The notes: generated by a model not told the origin, from the letters alone. Numbered from the stretch's first letter, positions 48,113 to 56,880 are shown. The stretch: DNA of 64,000 bases from an uncultured bacterium (GCA_903857865.1 CAIOGO010000013.1:58963-122962); one strand, 5' to 3'. Numbers and translations are program-made.

Positions 48113-48888
48113 CCCCCGCCGCGTCTCGCAGACGCGCTGCCGCCCGCGGAGTCTCTCCATCGTAGCGCCCACCGTTCGATTATCCGGAGCGCGCCGAAGA
48201 GCAGCAAACCGATCAGCGTCAGCATGAGGATCGAGGCAAAGACGAGGTCGATGTGCAAGCGTGCGTTCGACTCGAGCATCAAGTACCCCAGACCGCGGCG
48301 CGCGCCGACCCACTCTCCGATCGTCGCTCCGACGACGCTGAGAGTTGCGGCCAGCTTGAGCCCGGAGAAGAGCGAGGGGAGGCTGGCCGGCAGGAGGAGC
48401 TTGGTCAGGAGCTGGCGCCGCGTCGCTCCCATCGAGAGAAGAAGGTCGACGGTCTCGCGGCTCGTGGCGCGCAGGCCGTCGAGTTCGCTAACGACGACGG
48501 GGAAGAACCCAATGAGCGCGGTGACCACAACCTTCGGCCAGACTCCGTAGCCGAGCCAGACGACGAGAAGCGGGGCGATAGCGAACACGGGAAGCATCTG
48601 CGATGCCACGATGAACGGCCGCAGGCCGCGTTCGAGTGATCGAGAGTGGTGGAGCGCAATGGCGAGAAGGAATCCGAAGGACGCAGCGAGTGTGAGGCCG
48701 AGGGCAATCTCGCCGAGCGTCGTCGCTCCGTGGCGCGCGAGCATCGGGAAGCGCGTGAAGAACGTGATCGCGATGCGGCTCGGTGGGGGGAGAATGTAGA
48801 CGGGTACGCCGAAAGACCGCACCGCGAGTTCCCACACGCCGAGGAGGAGGGTTGCGAAGGAGGCGGGAATCAGGATGCGGCCGATCAT
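48109..48888 (-). CDS. ABC transporter permease (ThiX/SsuC/TauC-like)
   Basis: 259 residues with six predicted membrane segments and the BPD-type EAA loop DGLRATSRETVDLLLSMGATRRQLLTKLLLPASLPSLFSGLKLA (about 140-185), which docks the ATPase. It starts at the ATG overlapping the ATPase stop (ATGA) and ends in the start of the binding protein. Together the three genes make a complete NitT/TauT-type importer in the order ATPase-permease-binding protein. The N-terminus LIPASFATLLLGVWELAVRSFGVPVYILPPPS is typical. Confidence 0.9.
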   Translation of the reverse strand: MIGRILIPASFATLLLGVWELAVRSFGVPVYILPPPSRIAITFFTRFPMLARHGATTLGEIALGLTLAASFGFLLAIALHHSRSLERGLRPFIVASQMLPVFAIAPLLVVWLGYGVWPKVVVTALIGFFPVVVSELDGLRATSRETVDLLLSMGATRRQLLTKLLLPASLPSLFSGLKLAATLSVVGATIGEWVGARRGLGYLMLESNARLHIDLVFASILMLTLIGLLLFGALRIIERWALRWRDSAGGSASARRGGG

Positions 48889-49640
48889 GGCGCAACCTCG
48901 GGTGCGAGAAGCGACAACAGGCGAGTTCGCTCCGCTACGACGCCGGGGTCGGCTCGGCGGCGCGGCCTCGGTAGGAGCGCGAGCGAAACGGTCTCGCGCA
49001 CGGTCGCCGGCCGGGCGGTGAGGAGCAGGAGCCGATCCGAGAGCAGGACCGCTTCCTCGACATCGTGCGTGACGAGGACAACCGTCCTGCGGAATTCGTT
49101 CCATACGGCGAGAAGCCATTCCTGGAGCGACGCGCGCGTCTGGGGATCGAGAGCGCCGAGGGGTTCGTCGAGGAGCAGAAGCTCGCGGTGGGAGAGGAAC
49201 GTGCGCGCCAACTCGACGCGTTGGCGCATGCCGCCCGACAGTTGGGAGGGGTAGACGTCCTCAAACCCGAGAAGGCGAAACCGCTCGAAGAGCCCCATCG
49301 CCTCGGCCCGGGCCGCGGCGAGCGGGCGCCCGTCGATCTCCGCCGACAACATCGCGTTTTGGAGGGCGGTTCGCCACGGGAGGAGCGTGTCCTCTTGCGG
49401 CAGGTAGGCGGTACGCCCCAAGCGGCTTCCGTGCGCCCCGTCAAGCCACACGGAGCCTGCGTCCGGCTCCAGGAGTCCTGCGAGCACGCGCAGGGACGTT
49501 GTTTTGCCGCATCCGGACGGACCGAGACACGTCAACCACTCGCCCTTCTCGACGTCGAAGGTCACGGAGTTGAGGACCGCAACGGTCCCATGCGGCGTTC
49601 GGAAGCTCTTCTCAAGCCCGCTCACCCGCAATGCCGGCAT
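48885..49640 (-). CDS. ABC transporter ATP-binding protein (ThiZ/SsuB/TauB-like)
   Basis: 251 residues. Walker A is LGPSGCGKTTSLRVLAGL, the signature is QLSGGMRQRVELARTF, Walker B is ELLLLDEPLGALD and the switch is VLVTHDVEEAVLLSDR. It belongs to the nitrate/taurine/thiamine-pyrimidine importer group and pairs with the next two genes. The first gene of its operon, it is divergent from the sugar-type ABC operon at 49778. That operon has no ATPase of its own, but the family type differs, so sharing is unlikely. Confidence 0.93.
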   Translation of the reverse strand: MPALRVSGLEKSFRTPHGTVAVLNSVTFDVEKGEWLTCLGPSGCGKTTSLRVLAGLLEPDAGSVWLDGAHGSRLGRTAYLPQEDTLLPWRTALQNAMLSAEIDGRPLAAARAEAMGLFERFRLLGFEDVYPSQLSGGMRQRVELARTFLSHRELLLLDEPLGALDPQTRASLQEWLLAVWNEFRRTVVLVTHDVEEAVLLSDRLLLLTARPATVRETVSLALLPRPRRRADPGVVAERTRLLSLLAPEVAP

Positions 49641-49777
49641 GTGGTCCTCCCCTCCTTCCGTCCGCTGCGCGCGACGCCGTGAATTCTAGCGAGCCGCGCT
49701 CGGGGCTTCCCGCTCGTTGGCCGACGGTGGGATCCTCCTATATACTCCACCTCCGCGCATGCGCGTCAGGAGGAACG

Positions 49778-50629
49778 TTGAGATCCAGGCGCTCCGAGGT
49801 CAGCTACACCGCACGCCAGAGGTCCTATCGCTTGCTCCTCTATGTCCTCATGTTGGTTGGCTGCGTGATCATGCTCCTCCCGTTCTTCTGGATGCTGACG
49901 ACGTCGGTCAAGACGGAGGCGGGGGCCATGCGCATGCCGCCCCAGTGGATCCCGGCCAAGCTCCACTGGGAGAACTACGCCGTCGCCTGGGGCATGGCGC
50001 CGTTCGGCCGCTATTTCTTCAACAGCTTCTTCGTCTCCATCACATCGACGATCGGCGAGGTGATCACGACCATCCTCGCCGCGTATGCCTTCGCCAAGAT
50101 GCGGTTCTTCGGGAAGAACGTCCTGTTCGCCATTCTGCTTGGGACGCTGATGATTCCCGGCGAAATGTTGCTCGTTCCGAACTACGTGACCCTCACCAGA
50201 CTTGGTTGGCTCGATCACTACGAGGCGCTCATCATCCCGTGGATGGTGTCGGTGTTCGGCATCTTCCTCCTGCGCCAGTTCTTTCGGTCGATTCCCGACG
50301 AGTTGTGGGACGCGGCGCGCATCGACGGGTGCCCGCGCGGCCGCTACCTGTGGCGGGTCGTCGTGCCGCTCTCCAAACCGGCGGTTCTCACCGTGGCCCT
50401 GTTCAAGTTCCTCGGGAGCTGGAATGCCTACCAGTGGGTGCTGATGATGACGAACACGGAGTCCATGCGGACGGTCCCGGTGGGACTGGCCACATTCAGC
50501 TCCGACATCGGCACCGCCTACCACTTGCTGATGGCGGCCTCCGTCATGGCCATCCTGCCCATCCTGATCTTGTTCTTCTTCACGCAGAAGCAGTTCATCC
50601 AAGGCATAGCGAGGACTGGAATCAAGTGA
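49778..50629 (+). CDS. Sugar-type ABC transporter permease (MalG/UgpE-like)
   Basis: 283 residues starting at TTG 49778, set by AGGAGG 4 nt upstream; no ATG is available before the first membrane helix. Six membrane segments are visible. The EAA loop reads IPDELWDAARIDGCPRGRYLWRVVVPLSKPAVLTV. It is the typical second permease of carbohydrate (CUT1) importers, yet here it is the first gene, before the binding protein and the other permease. No ATPase gene follows, so the system probably borrows a general MsmK/MalK-type ATPase encoded elsewhere. Confidence 0.9.
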   Translation: MRSRRSEVSYTARQRSYRLLLYVLMLVGCVIMLLPFFWMLTTSVKTEAGAMRMPPQWIPAKLHWENYAVAWGMAPFGRYFFNSFFVSITSTIGEVITTILAAYAFAKMRFFGKNVLFAILLGTLMIPGEMLLVPNYVTLTRLGWLDHYEALIIPWMVSVFGIFLLRQFFRSIPDELWDAARIDGCPRGRYLWRVVVPLSKPAVLTVALFKFLGSWNAYQWVLMMTNTESMRTVPVGLATFSSDIGTAYHLLMAASVMAILPILILFFFTQKQFIQGIARTGIK

Positions 50630-50716
50630 CCTCGTGGACGAGGAGGTGGTCGGGGGCAAGGATTCGCGCAGTACGAAGCTGGTCGTAGACTGAATCGCAG
50701 GAATCAAGGAGGACAC

Positions 50717-51943
50717 ATGCTGCGCAAGATCGTAGTGGGACTGTTGGGAGCTCTGCTCCTGGGCACGGCCGCGATGGCGGCCAACGAGCCGGTCACCATC
50801 GACTTCTGGCACGCGATGAGCTCAGGTCACCAGCCGAATCTTCAGGCGCTGATCACCGCATTCCAGGCCGAGTATCCGCACATCACCGTGACGCTCACGT
50901 ACCAGGGTTCCTACAGCGCCCTGCAGGGCAAGATCAACGCCGCGGTGGCGGCCGGGAACCTGCCGACGATGGCCCAGGTATACGAGAACTGGGTCACGCC
51001 GATCGAGTCGATTCTCTACCCCATCGGTCCGCACATGACGATGATGGAGGTCGGCGACATCGTGGACGGGCTCGTCCCGAGCAACACGTACAACGGCGTC
51101 TTGACCACGGTCCCGTTCAACAAGTCGATCATGGTTCTCTACTACAATGCAGACCTCATCGCGACGCCGCCGGCGACGTGGGCCGAGTTCTACGACCTCG
51201 CGAAGACGTTGACCGTTGATACGAACGGAGACGGGACGATCGACCGCTTCGGAACGGGACTGCGTCCCGCGGCCAACCCCGAGCAGTTCCTCGTCTACCT
51301 CGATCAGGCCGGCGGATCGATCCTGAACGCCGACTGGACTGAAGTGACGATCAACGACGCGGCAGGCATGGCGGCGATCCAGTTCCTTGGCAGCCTCATT
51401 CCGTACACCTTCGTTACGAGCGACTACATGAGCGACCACATGGCACAAGTCGCCATGTTCATCGACACCTCGGCCGGCTACAACTACAACAAGACGGCGG
51501 CCACGAATGCCGGCTACGCCCTCGGCGTGGCGATGCTGCCGGTCGGCCCGGCGAGCCAGAGCTCGATGATCCAGGGCACGAACCTGGCTGTGTTCAACGT
51601 GCCGAACCAGACGCAGGCGCAGAAGGATGCGGCCGTGCTCCTGGCCCGCTTCCTCCTCCGTGCCGAGAACACCGTGTTCTGGGCGATGAAGAGCGGCTAC
51701 CAGCCGGTCACCAAGTCAGCGTACGAGACGCAGACGTGGAAGGACTTCGTCGCTACGAATTCCTATCAGCAGGCGATGTCGGCCCAGATGCTGCTTGGGT
51801 TCTCGCAGATCCTCCACCCGAACTACGGCGACATGCGCACGATCCTCTCGACCAAGTTCGACGAGATCATGCGCAGTGCGACCGGGGCACTCGACGGCCT
51901 GAATTCGATGGCTGAAGAAATCAAGCCGCTACTCAGCGAGTAG
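50717..51943 (+). CDS. Sugar ABC transporter substrate-binding protein (UgpB/MalE-like)
   Basis: 408 residues with a signal peptide (IVVGLLGALLLGTAAMA) and no lipobox. The fold is solute-binding family 1: ITIDFWHAMSSGHQPNLQALITAFQ-type N-terminus, VPFNKSIMVLYYNADLIATPPATWAEFYDLAKTL hinge, and the C-terminal AVLLARFLLRAENTVFWAMKSGYQPV. The closeness to UgpB suggests glycerol-3-phosphate, phosphodiester or oligosaccharide binding. AGGAGGACAC precedes the ATG. A stable 13-bp hairpin after the stop probably holds downstream permease expression below that of the binding protein. Confidence 0.92.
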   Translation: MLRKIVVGLLGALLLGTAAMAANEPVTIDFWHAMSSGHQPNLQALITAFQAEYPHITVTLTYQGSYSALQGKINAAVAAGNLPTMAQVYENWVTPIESILYPIGPHMTMMEVGDIVDGLVPSNTYNGVLTTVPFNKSIMVLYYNADLIATPPATWAEFYDLAKTLTVDTNGDGTIDRFGTGLRPAANPEQFLVYLDQAGGSILNADWTEVTINDAAGMAAIQFLGSLIPYTFVTSDYMSDHMAQVAMFIDTSAGYNYNKTAATNAGYALGVAMLPVGPASQSSMIQGTNLAVFNVPNQTQAQKDAAVLLARFLLRAENTVFWAMKSGYQPVTKSAYETQTWKDFVATNSYQQAMSAQMLLGFSQILHPNYGDMRTILSTKFDEIMRSATGALDGLNSMAEEIKPLLSE

Positions 51944-51959
51944 GCGGGATTGTTTTGGC

Positions 51960-51991
51960 GTTCGTGAGGGGGCCTTGTCCCCCTCACGAAC
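51960..51991 (+). terminator. Intra-operon attenuator hairpin
   Basis: GTTCGTGAGGGGG-CCTTGT-CCCCCTCACGAAC, a perfect 13-bp stem between the binding-protein and permease genes. No T run follows, so partial termination or mRNA stabilisation of the upstream gene is likely. Confidence 0.7.
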
Positions 51992-52014
51992 CCTTCGTTG
52001 TGAGGGCGGGGCAG

Positions 52015-53028
52015 ATGAGGACCTGGCGGGAAAGGATCGGGCGCGCGGTACCGCGCGGGCTGGGGAAGCCGCTCGGAATCTTGAGGGGCAAGCTGAATCC
52101 CGTCGCCGTGTATCGGCGCAATCCGTCGTTCTGGAAGGAGACCGGAACGGCGTACCTCTACCTCCTGCCCGCGCTCGTCATCCTGACCGTCTTTATCTTC
52201 TACCCCTTCTTTGACGCGTTCAGGATCAGCCTGTTCAAGTGGGGCCTGCTCCCGCCGCGGCCGTACGTGGGATTCGCGAACTACACCTACATCTTCCACG
52301 ACAAGTACTTCTGGCGGTCGCTGTGGCATACGTTCTACTACGTCATTATCACGGTGCCGGTGACGCTCTTCCTCGCGATCCTTGTTGCCAGTCTGCTCAA
52401 CAAGGGGCTACGATTCCTCTCGTTCTCGCGGACGTCGTTCTTCCTCTCCTACATCAGCCCCATCGTCGCTATTGCCATGGTTTGGCGCTGGATGTACAAC
52501 GCCAACTACGGCCTGCTCAACTACCTCCTCTCGCTGCTCAACAAGATCCCGTTCGTGCACATCCAGCCCATCGATTGGCTGAATAACCCGGACTACGCGC
52601 TACCCGCCGTCATCATCCTCAGCGTCTGGCACTACGTGGGTTACCAGGCCATCATCCTCCTCGCCGGGATGCAGAACATCGAGCAGCAGTACTACGACGC
52701 GGCGAAGGTAGACGGAGCGACCGGGTTCCAGGCGTGGCGGCGCGTGACGATCCCCCTTCTGACGCCGCAGCTCTTCTTCGTCTTCATCATGTCGCTCATC
52801 GGCTCGTTCAAGGTATTCACCGAGGTCAACGTCATGCTCATGGGGCCCGGGCCGTTGCGGAGCGCCGAGACGATCGTCTACTACATCCTCAGGAGCTCCG
52901 GCCGCATCGACGGAGCGACTCAGCACCTAGGTCGCGCGGCGGCCGCGTCGGTGGTTCTGTTCGGCATCATCTTCGCCCTCACCATCTTCCAGATGACCGT
53001 GACGCAACGGAAGGTTCACTACCAATGA
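52015..53028 (+). CDS. Sugar-type ABC transporter permease (MalF/UgpA-like)
   Basis: 337 residues from the ATG at 52015 (MRTWRERIGRAV), chosen because the longer frame from 51955 would translate the attenuator hairpin. Six membrane segments begin at about residue 41 (GTAYLYLLPALVILTVFIFYPFF). The EAA loop reads IEQQYYDAAKVDGATGFQAWRRVTIPLLTPQL. It pairs with the MalG-like permease upstream. Its TGA overlaps the ATG of the thermonuclease gene, an odd partner for an importer. Confidence 0.9.
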   Translation: MRTWRERIGRAVPRGLGKPLGILRGKLNPVAVYRRNPSFWKETGTAYLYLLPALVILTVFIFYPFFDAFRISLFKWGLLPPRPYVGFANYTYIFHDKYFWRSLWHTFYYVIITVPVTLFLAILVASLLNKGLRFLSFSRTSFFLSYISPIVAIAMVWRWMYNANYGLLNYLLSLLNKIPFVHIQPIDWLNNPDYALPAVIILSVWHYVGYQAIILLAGMQNIEQQYYDAAKVDGATGFQAWRRVTIPLLTPQLFFVFIMSLIGSFKVFTEVNVMLMGPGPLRSAETIVYYILRSSGRIDGATQHLGRAAAASVVLFGIIFALTIFQMTVTQRKVHYQ

Positions 53029-53813
53029 GGCGGACACTCTGTCTCCCGGTCTGCCTCGTCCTGGTCACTCTCCTTGCCGGGCTCGCCTTTGGCGACGCGC
53101 CCGATCCCGCTCGGGCAACCCTCGACGGCCGCGTTCTCGGAATCATCGACGGCGACACGGTCGACATCCGGGGCAGCACGCGCGTCCGCTACCTCAACAT
53201 CGACACGCCCGAGATCGGGCAGCCCTACGCCGACCTCGCGACCGAACTCAACCGACAGCTCGTGCGGTTCAAGGATGTTCGCCTGGAGCTGGACGTGAAG
53301 GAGCGCGACGCGTACAACCGTCTACTCGCCTACGTCTACGTCGAGACGGACTCGGGATGGGTGATGGCGAACCTCGAACTCGTTCGCGCCGGCTTGGCGC
53401 GGCTCCTCTTCATCCCGCCCAACGGGCGGTACCGCGCCCAATTCGAGGAGGCGCTGCTCGACGCGATGATCCACCGCCGCGGCATGTGGGGCGCCGTCGG
53501 CGGGGTCCTCACGGTGGCCGAACTCGAGGCGGGGATCGGCGAGAACGTCAACCAGGTCGTGACCGTGCGCTTCACCGTGGCGACCCTCTCGATCACCGCC
53601 GCGGGCACGCGAGTGGATCCGACCGAGACTGGACTCGGATTCCACCTTCTTCTCCTGCCCGCGTGCGAGGCGATCGCGCTTAATGCGGGCGCGGAGATCC
53701 TGGCCACCGGACTGCTCGACTACTCGTCCCTGAGAAGTGGCCCCGTCCTCAGGATCGACGATCCAACGCAGATCGTGTTTGTGCAGGACGTCATTCCGGC
53801 GGCGTCACCCTAG
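53025..53813 (+). CDS. Exported thermonuclease (SNase-like) with C-terminal extension
   Basis: 262 residues with a signal peptide (LCLPVCLVLVTLLAGLAFG). The staphylococcal-nuclease fold spans about 33-165: GRVLGIIDGDTVDI (Asp42 region), VRYLNIDTPEIGQPY with a catalytic Glu, KERDAYNRLLAYVYV with an Arg, and LVRAGLARLL. About 95 residues follow (MWGAVGGVLTVAEL and on) as a beta-rich domain not seen in plain SNases. It probably digests nucleic acid outside the cell or in the periplasm. The ATGA coupling to the ABC permease suggests joint scavenging, with the importer taking up a breakdown product; this is inference. A truncated second SNase gene lies at 63638. Confidence 0.88.
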   Translation: MRRTLCLPVCLVLVTLLAGLAFGDAPDPARATLDGRVLGIIDGDTVDIRGSTRVRYLNIDTPEIGQPYADLATELNRQLVRFKDVRLELDVKERDAYNRLLAYVYVETDSGWVMANLELVRAGLARLLFIPPNGRYRAQFEEALLDAMIHRRGMWGAVGGVLTVAELEAGIGENVNQVVTVRFTVATLSITAAGTRVDPTETGLGFHLLLLPACEAIALNAGAEILATGLLDYSSLRSGPVLRIDDPTQIVFVQDVIPAASP

Positions 53814-53825
53814 AGAGACGAAAGC

Positions 53826-53870
53826 GGCGCCTCGCGTCGCTTCGAGGCAAGTCACGGCACCTCGCGTCGC
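53826..53870 (+). repeat. Short direct repeat downstream of the thermonuclease gene
   Basis: GGCGCCTCGCGTCGC (53826-53840) and GGCACCTCGCGTCGC (53856-53870), 30 bp apart, with GCCTC/GAGGC-type pairing that may terminate transcription before the tRNA gene. Confidence 0.6.
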
Positions 53871-53907
53871 CTCAAATGAGAGGTGCGACGCGCAGCGCCA
53901 TGCGGTG

Positions 53908-53980
53908 CGGTCCCGACGGGATTCGAACCCGTGTCCCCGGGATGAGAGCCCGATATCCTAGGCCGCTAGACGACGGGACC
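53908..53980 (-). tRNA. tRNA-Glu (anticodon CTC)
   Basis: 73 nt on the minus strand. The acceptor stem GGTCCCG pairs with CGGGACC, the anticodon stem TCGGG/CCCGG encloses CTCTCAT (anticodon CTC), and the T arm reads ACGGGTTCGAATCCCGT. CCA is not encoded. Confidence 0.95.
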
Positions 53981-54032
53981 GGAGAACGCAGGCATTATGG
54001 CCCACGAGGGCCAATGCATCAAGCTTCGTCCG

Positions 54033-54290
54033 TTAGGCGGCTTTGGCTCGCTTCTCGATCAATTCCTTCGCCGCGCCAAGCGCGGTCATGAGATCGCCGT
54101 AGAGTTCCACCGGAACGGCGATGCCCTTCCTCGTCGGCAGCCACTGGCCGTCCTCGCCCTCGTAGAAGTTGCGGATATCGAGGTAGTCGCGGTCGCGGAA
54201 CTTCGAGAGGCGGATGTGGATCCGCCCCGCGAGGCCCTTGTCAATGACGTGGACCAAGATCTCCTCGGTTGCCTGGATCTCTTCGGCCAT
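54033..54290 (-). CDS. PC4/p15-like (YdbC-type) ssDNA-binding protein
   Basis: 85 residues from the ATG at 54290. The central segment IHIRLSKFRDRDYLDIRNFYEGEDGQWLPTRKGIAVPVELY matches the bacterial PC4-like fold, which binds single-stranded DNA or RNA as a dimer through a curved beta sheet. In eukaryotes PC4 is a transcription coactivator; bacterial members have poorly known roles. It is placed between two tRNA genes on the same strand, in a run that also includes prfA, so a link to transcription or translation of this cluster is possible but unproven. Confidence 0.88.
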   Translation of the reverse strand: MAEEIQATEEILVHVIDKGLAGRIHIRLSKFRDRDYLDIRNFYEGEDGQWLPTRKGIAVPVELYGDLMTALGAAKELIEKRAKAA

Positions 54291-54356
54291 AGCGATCACC
54301 CTTTCTCGGTTGATGACAGATAGTGAAGGATAGCACAAGATGGAGTGCGAGAGAAG

Positions 54357-54430
54357 TGGGCCTGCCTGGACTCGAACCAGGGACCTCCCGCTTATCAGGC
54401 GAGCGCTCTAACCAGCTGAGCTACAGACCC
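54357..54430 (-). tRNA. tRNA-Ile (anticodon GAT)
   Basis: 74 nt on the minus strand. The acceptor GGGTCTG pairs with CAGGCCC (one G-T), the anticodon loop is CTGATAA (GAT), and the T arm is CCTGGTTCGAGTCCAGG. The discriminator is A and CCA is not encoded. Lysidine-modified tRNA-Ile(CAT), the TilS substrate, is not in the window. Confidence 0.95.
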
Positions 54431-54512
54431 CGAGTGAAGCTCGGCAATAGTATCGGGCGGTCCGGGGAGTGTCAAGCAGGAAGCGTGCGCAACTGCCGTT
54501 GCTGTCGATGTT

Positions 54513-55580
54513 CTACTCTTCGAGAGCGCTGTCGGCCTCGTGGGATCGGAGAGCCTCGGCCAGCGGTTCCATGTTGCCTTCGAGGACGGTCGTGAGGTCG
54601 TAGAGACTGAGCCCGATGCGATGGTCGGTGATGCGATTCTGCGGATAGTTGTACGTGCGGATCTTCTCGCTGCGTTCGGCCGTCCCGATCGCGGCGCGTC
54701 GTGTAGCTTTGAGCGTCGCCTGCTTCTTCTGTTCGTGCAGGTCGTGGAGGCGGGCGCGAAGGACGCGCATCGCCTGGGTGCGGTTCTTCATTTGAGATTT
54801 CTCGTCCTGGCAGCTCGCGACGATGCCGGTCGGGACGTGCGTGATGCGGACCGCGGAGTCGGTCGTGTTCACGCTCTGCCCGCCGGGGCCCTGAGAGCGG
54901 AAGGTCTCGATGCGCAAATCGTTGGGATCGATCTCGATCTCCACGTCCTCGGCTTCCGGAAGCACGACGACGCTGGCCGTCGACGTGTGGATGCGACCCT
55001 GCGCTTCGGTCTCCGGCACGCGCTGGACGCGGTGGACGCCGGACTCGTAGCGGAACACGCTGTAGGCGCCCTTCCCCTCGACGGAGAACGTGAGCTGCTT
55101 GAAGCCGCCGAGCGGCGTCGGATGACTGTCGAGGAGCGAGGTCTTGAGGCGCAGTTTCTCGGCGAACCGCGCATACATGCGGAGCAAGTCCGCAGCGAAA
55201 AGACTCGACTCCTCTCCGCCCGTGCCGGCACGGATCTCGATGATTGCGTTCTTCTCGTCGTTCGGATCCGGGGGCGCGAGCAACCGTCGGAACCTGCCGG
55301 CGAGGTCGTCGAGGTGCGGGCGGTCCGCCTCGATGGCCTGCGTCAGCTGGTCGCGGAGTTCGAGGTCGCTGTTCCGCATCTCCTCCATCTCGGCGATGGA
55401 CGTTGCCAGTTTCTCCCACTCCTCACCGATGCGGATGAGATCCTGTACCCGTGCGAAGCGCTGTGCTGTCTCGCGGTACTCCGGGCGCGCGTACGCGTTC
55501 GGGTCCGACAAGCGCTGCTCGAGCTCGGCTCGCTCGGCGCGTGCCTTCGCAAGATGAGGAGGGATCTCTAGATTCGCCAT
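54513..55580 (-). CDS. prfA: Peptide chain release factor 1
   Basis: 355 residues. The GGQ loop is RSQGPGGQSVNTTDSAVRITH (about 230-250) and the codon-recognition motif is VPETEAQGRIHTS, where PET takes the place of the PAT or PVT tripeptide that reads UAA/UAG; PET is also found in other RF1 proteins. Many genes here end in TAG, so RF1 should be in demand. No prmC methyltransferase gene is adjacent. A small coiled-coil gene precedes it by 34 bp and tRNA-Ile follows it. Confidence 0.96.
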   Translation of the reverse strand: MANLEIPPHLAKARAERAELEQRLSDPNAYARPEYRETAQRFARVQDLIRIGEEWEKLATSIAEMEEMRNSDLELRDQLTQAIEADRPHLDDLAGRFRRLLAPPDPNDEKNAIIEIRAGTGGEESSLFAADLLRMYARFAEKLRLKTSLLDSHPTPLGGFKQLTFSVEGKGAYSVFRYESGVHRVQRVPETEAQGRIHTSTASVVVLPEAEDVEIEIDPNDLRIETFRSQGPGGQSVNTTDSAVRITHVPTGIVASCQDEKSQMKNRTQAMRVLRARLHDLHEQKKQATLKATRRAAIGTAERSEKIRTYNYPQNRITDHRIGLSLYDLTTVLEGNMEPLAEALRSHEADSALEE

Positions 55581-55614
55581 GGCGTCGTAACGCTACGCCA
55601 ACAGAGAAGCGGTT

Positions 55615-55860
55615 TCAACTAGCTTGCACGACCAGCTGACCGCGCAGGAAGTGGATCTCGTCCTCGAGGGAGCCGATGCGTGCGTACAGTTCGCCGATCA
55701 CCGCGTGGGCGCCGACGACGGCCTCACGGCGGCACGTTTCGAGCTCGCCGCGCAGGAAGATGACCTGCTCGGCCAACAAGCGTTCGACGTCGCTGGCGAA
55801 GTCCACGGCATCGAGGGACACCTGCGACAGAAGCCGATCGACGAACGGATTCTCTTCCAT
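55615..55860 (-). CDS. Small coiled-coil protein of unknown function
   Basis: 81 residues, mostly one amphipathic helix (VERLLAEQVIFLRGELETCRREAVVGAHAVIGELYARIGSLEDEIHFLRGQL) with Leu/Ile heptads, so it probably forms a dimeric coiled coil. I recognise no family. It lies 34 bp before prfA on the same strand and may be its operon leader gene. Absence of stop-prone filler and the regular heptads support it as real, although the SD site is weak. Confidence 0.55.
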   Translation of the reverse strand: MEENPFVDRLLSQVSLDAVDFASDVERLLAEQVIFLRGELETCRREAVVGAHAVIGELYARIGSLEDEIHFLRGQLVVQAS

Positions 55861-56000
55861 GCGTTGAGGCTACCCAGCCCGGAGTGCCGAGATCGGACAC
55901 GTGGCTGGTGCGGGAGGACCCTTCGTCCCGTCGGGGCTCGCTCGGCGTCACCCGCGGAAACCGTGACTCTGGCTACGCTTGGCCCATCGAGAGGATACGA

Positions 56001-56879
56001 ATGAGCAAGATCACGGTCGATGCGAGAGCCTGCATTCAGTGTGGCGCGTGCGTTCGAGTCTGCGCGATCGCCGATGTCTTCGAGATTCGCGACGGCGCCT
56101 CGGTCGCCGTCCGCCCTGAGAGATGCTGGGGGTGCGGGCAGTGCGTTTCGGTCTGTCCGGTCGACGCGATCGACCACGACGCGTTCCCGCTCGAGAAGTG
56201 CCCGCTCATCGACAACGGTCGGCAGCCCACGGGGGAGCAATTGGCGATCCTCATGCGGGCGCGGCGGTCGGCCAGGACGTTTGCCGAGCGGCCCGTGCCG
56301 CGCGACATCGTGCGCGATCTGGCGAGCGTCAGCCGCTGGGGACCGTCGGCGCAGAATAGCCAGGATGTCGATTGGATCGCGATCGACGATCGTGCGCGCA
56401 TTACCGAGATGTCCAAGGCGACCCTCGACGAGATCCGCCGATTCTCGCACCTGATGCGTCACCCCGTGCTTCGTGGGGTCCTGCGCCTGTTTCTTGGGCG
56501 GGAGTTGACGAAGAGCGCCGGGCGCAATCCGCGAGTCGGCGAGGAGCTCCTCGACCGCTGGGCAAAGGGTCTCGATCCCGTCTTCTACAACGCCCCCGTC
56601 GTGCTCGTCGGGCACACGCGGAGCCGGCGGGCGTTCGCGCGCGATGACGCCATCTACGCTGCGTACAACCTCATGCTCGCCGCGGAGCGGCAGGGGTTGT
56701 CCACCTGCCAGATCGGGATCTTCCAGATGACGGCCGAACACAGCAACAAGGTTCGGCGCATGCTGGGGCTATCGGAGGGGCGCACCGCCCAGGTTACACT
56801 CGTTCTGGGATACCCTCTCCATCCCTTCCGAAGGCTCGTGCCTCGCAGGATGCCCGAGCTGGTCTGGAACCCTCGCTAG
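56001..56879 (+). CDS. Ferredoxin-nitroreductase fusion protein
   Basis: 292 residues. Residues 1-62 hold two [4Fe-4S] ferredoxin motifs: CIQCGACVRVC and CWGCGQCVSVCPVDAI. From about 80 the nitroreductase FMN domain starts (MRARRSARTFAERPVPRDIV, then SRWGPSAQNSQDVDWIAI) and continues to YNLMLAAERQGLSTCQIGIFQ and LVLGYP. Electrons from a ferredoxin-like donor can pass directly to FMN. Natural substrates of such fusions are unknown and may include quinone-like compounds. The next gene begins one base after its stop. Confidence 0.92.
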   Translation: MSKITVDARACIQCGACVRVCAIADVFEIRDGASVAVRPERCWGCGQCVSVCPVDAIDHDAFPLEKCPLIDNGRQPTGEQLAILMRARRSARTFAERPVPRDIVRDLASVSRWGPSAQNSQDVDWIAIDDRARITEMSKATLDEIRRFSHLMRHPVLRGVLRLFLGRELTKSAGRNPRVGEELLDRWAKGLDPVFYNAPVVLVGHTRSRRAFARDDAIYAAYNLMLAAERQGLSTCQIGIFQMTAEHSNKVRRMLGLSEGRTAQVTLVLGYPLHPFRRLVPRRMPELVWNPR

Positions 56880-56880
56880 C

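Noticed and set aside
49641-49777. TPP or FMN riboswitch before the ThiXYZ/RibXY-like operon
   Set aside because: No conserved riboswitch core is seen on the minus strand upstream of 49640.
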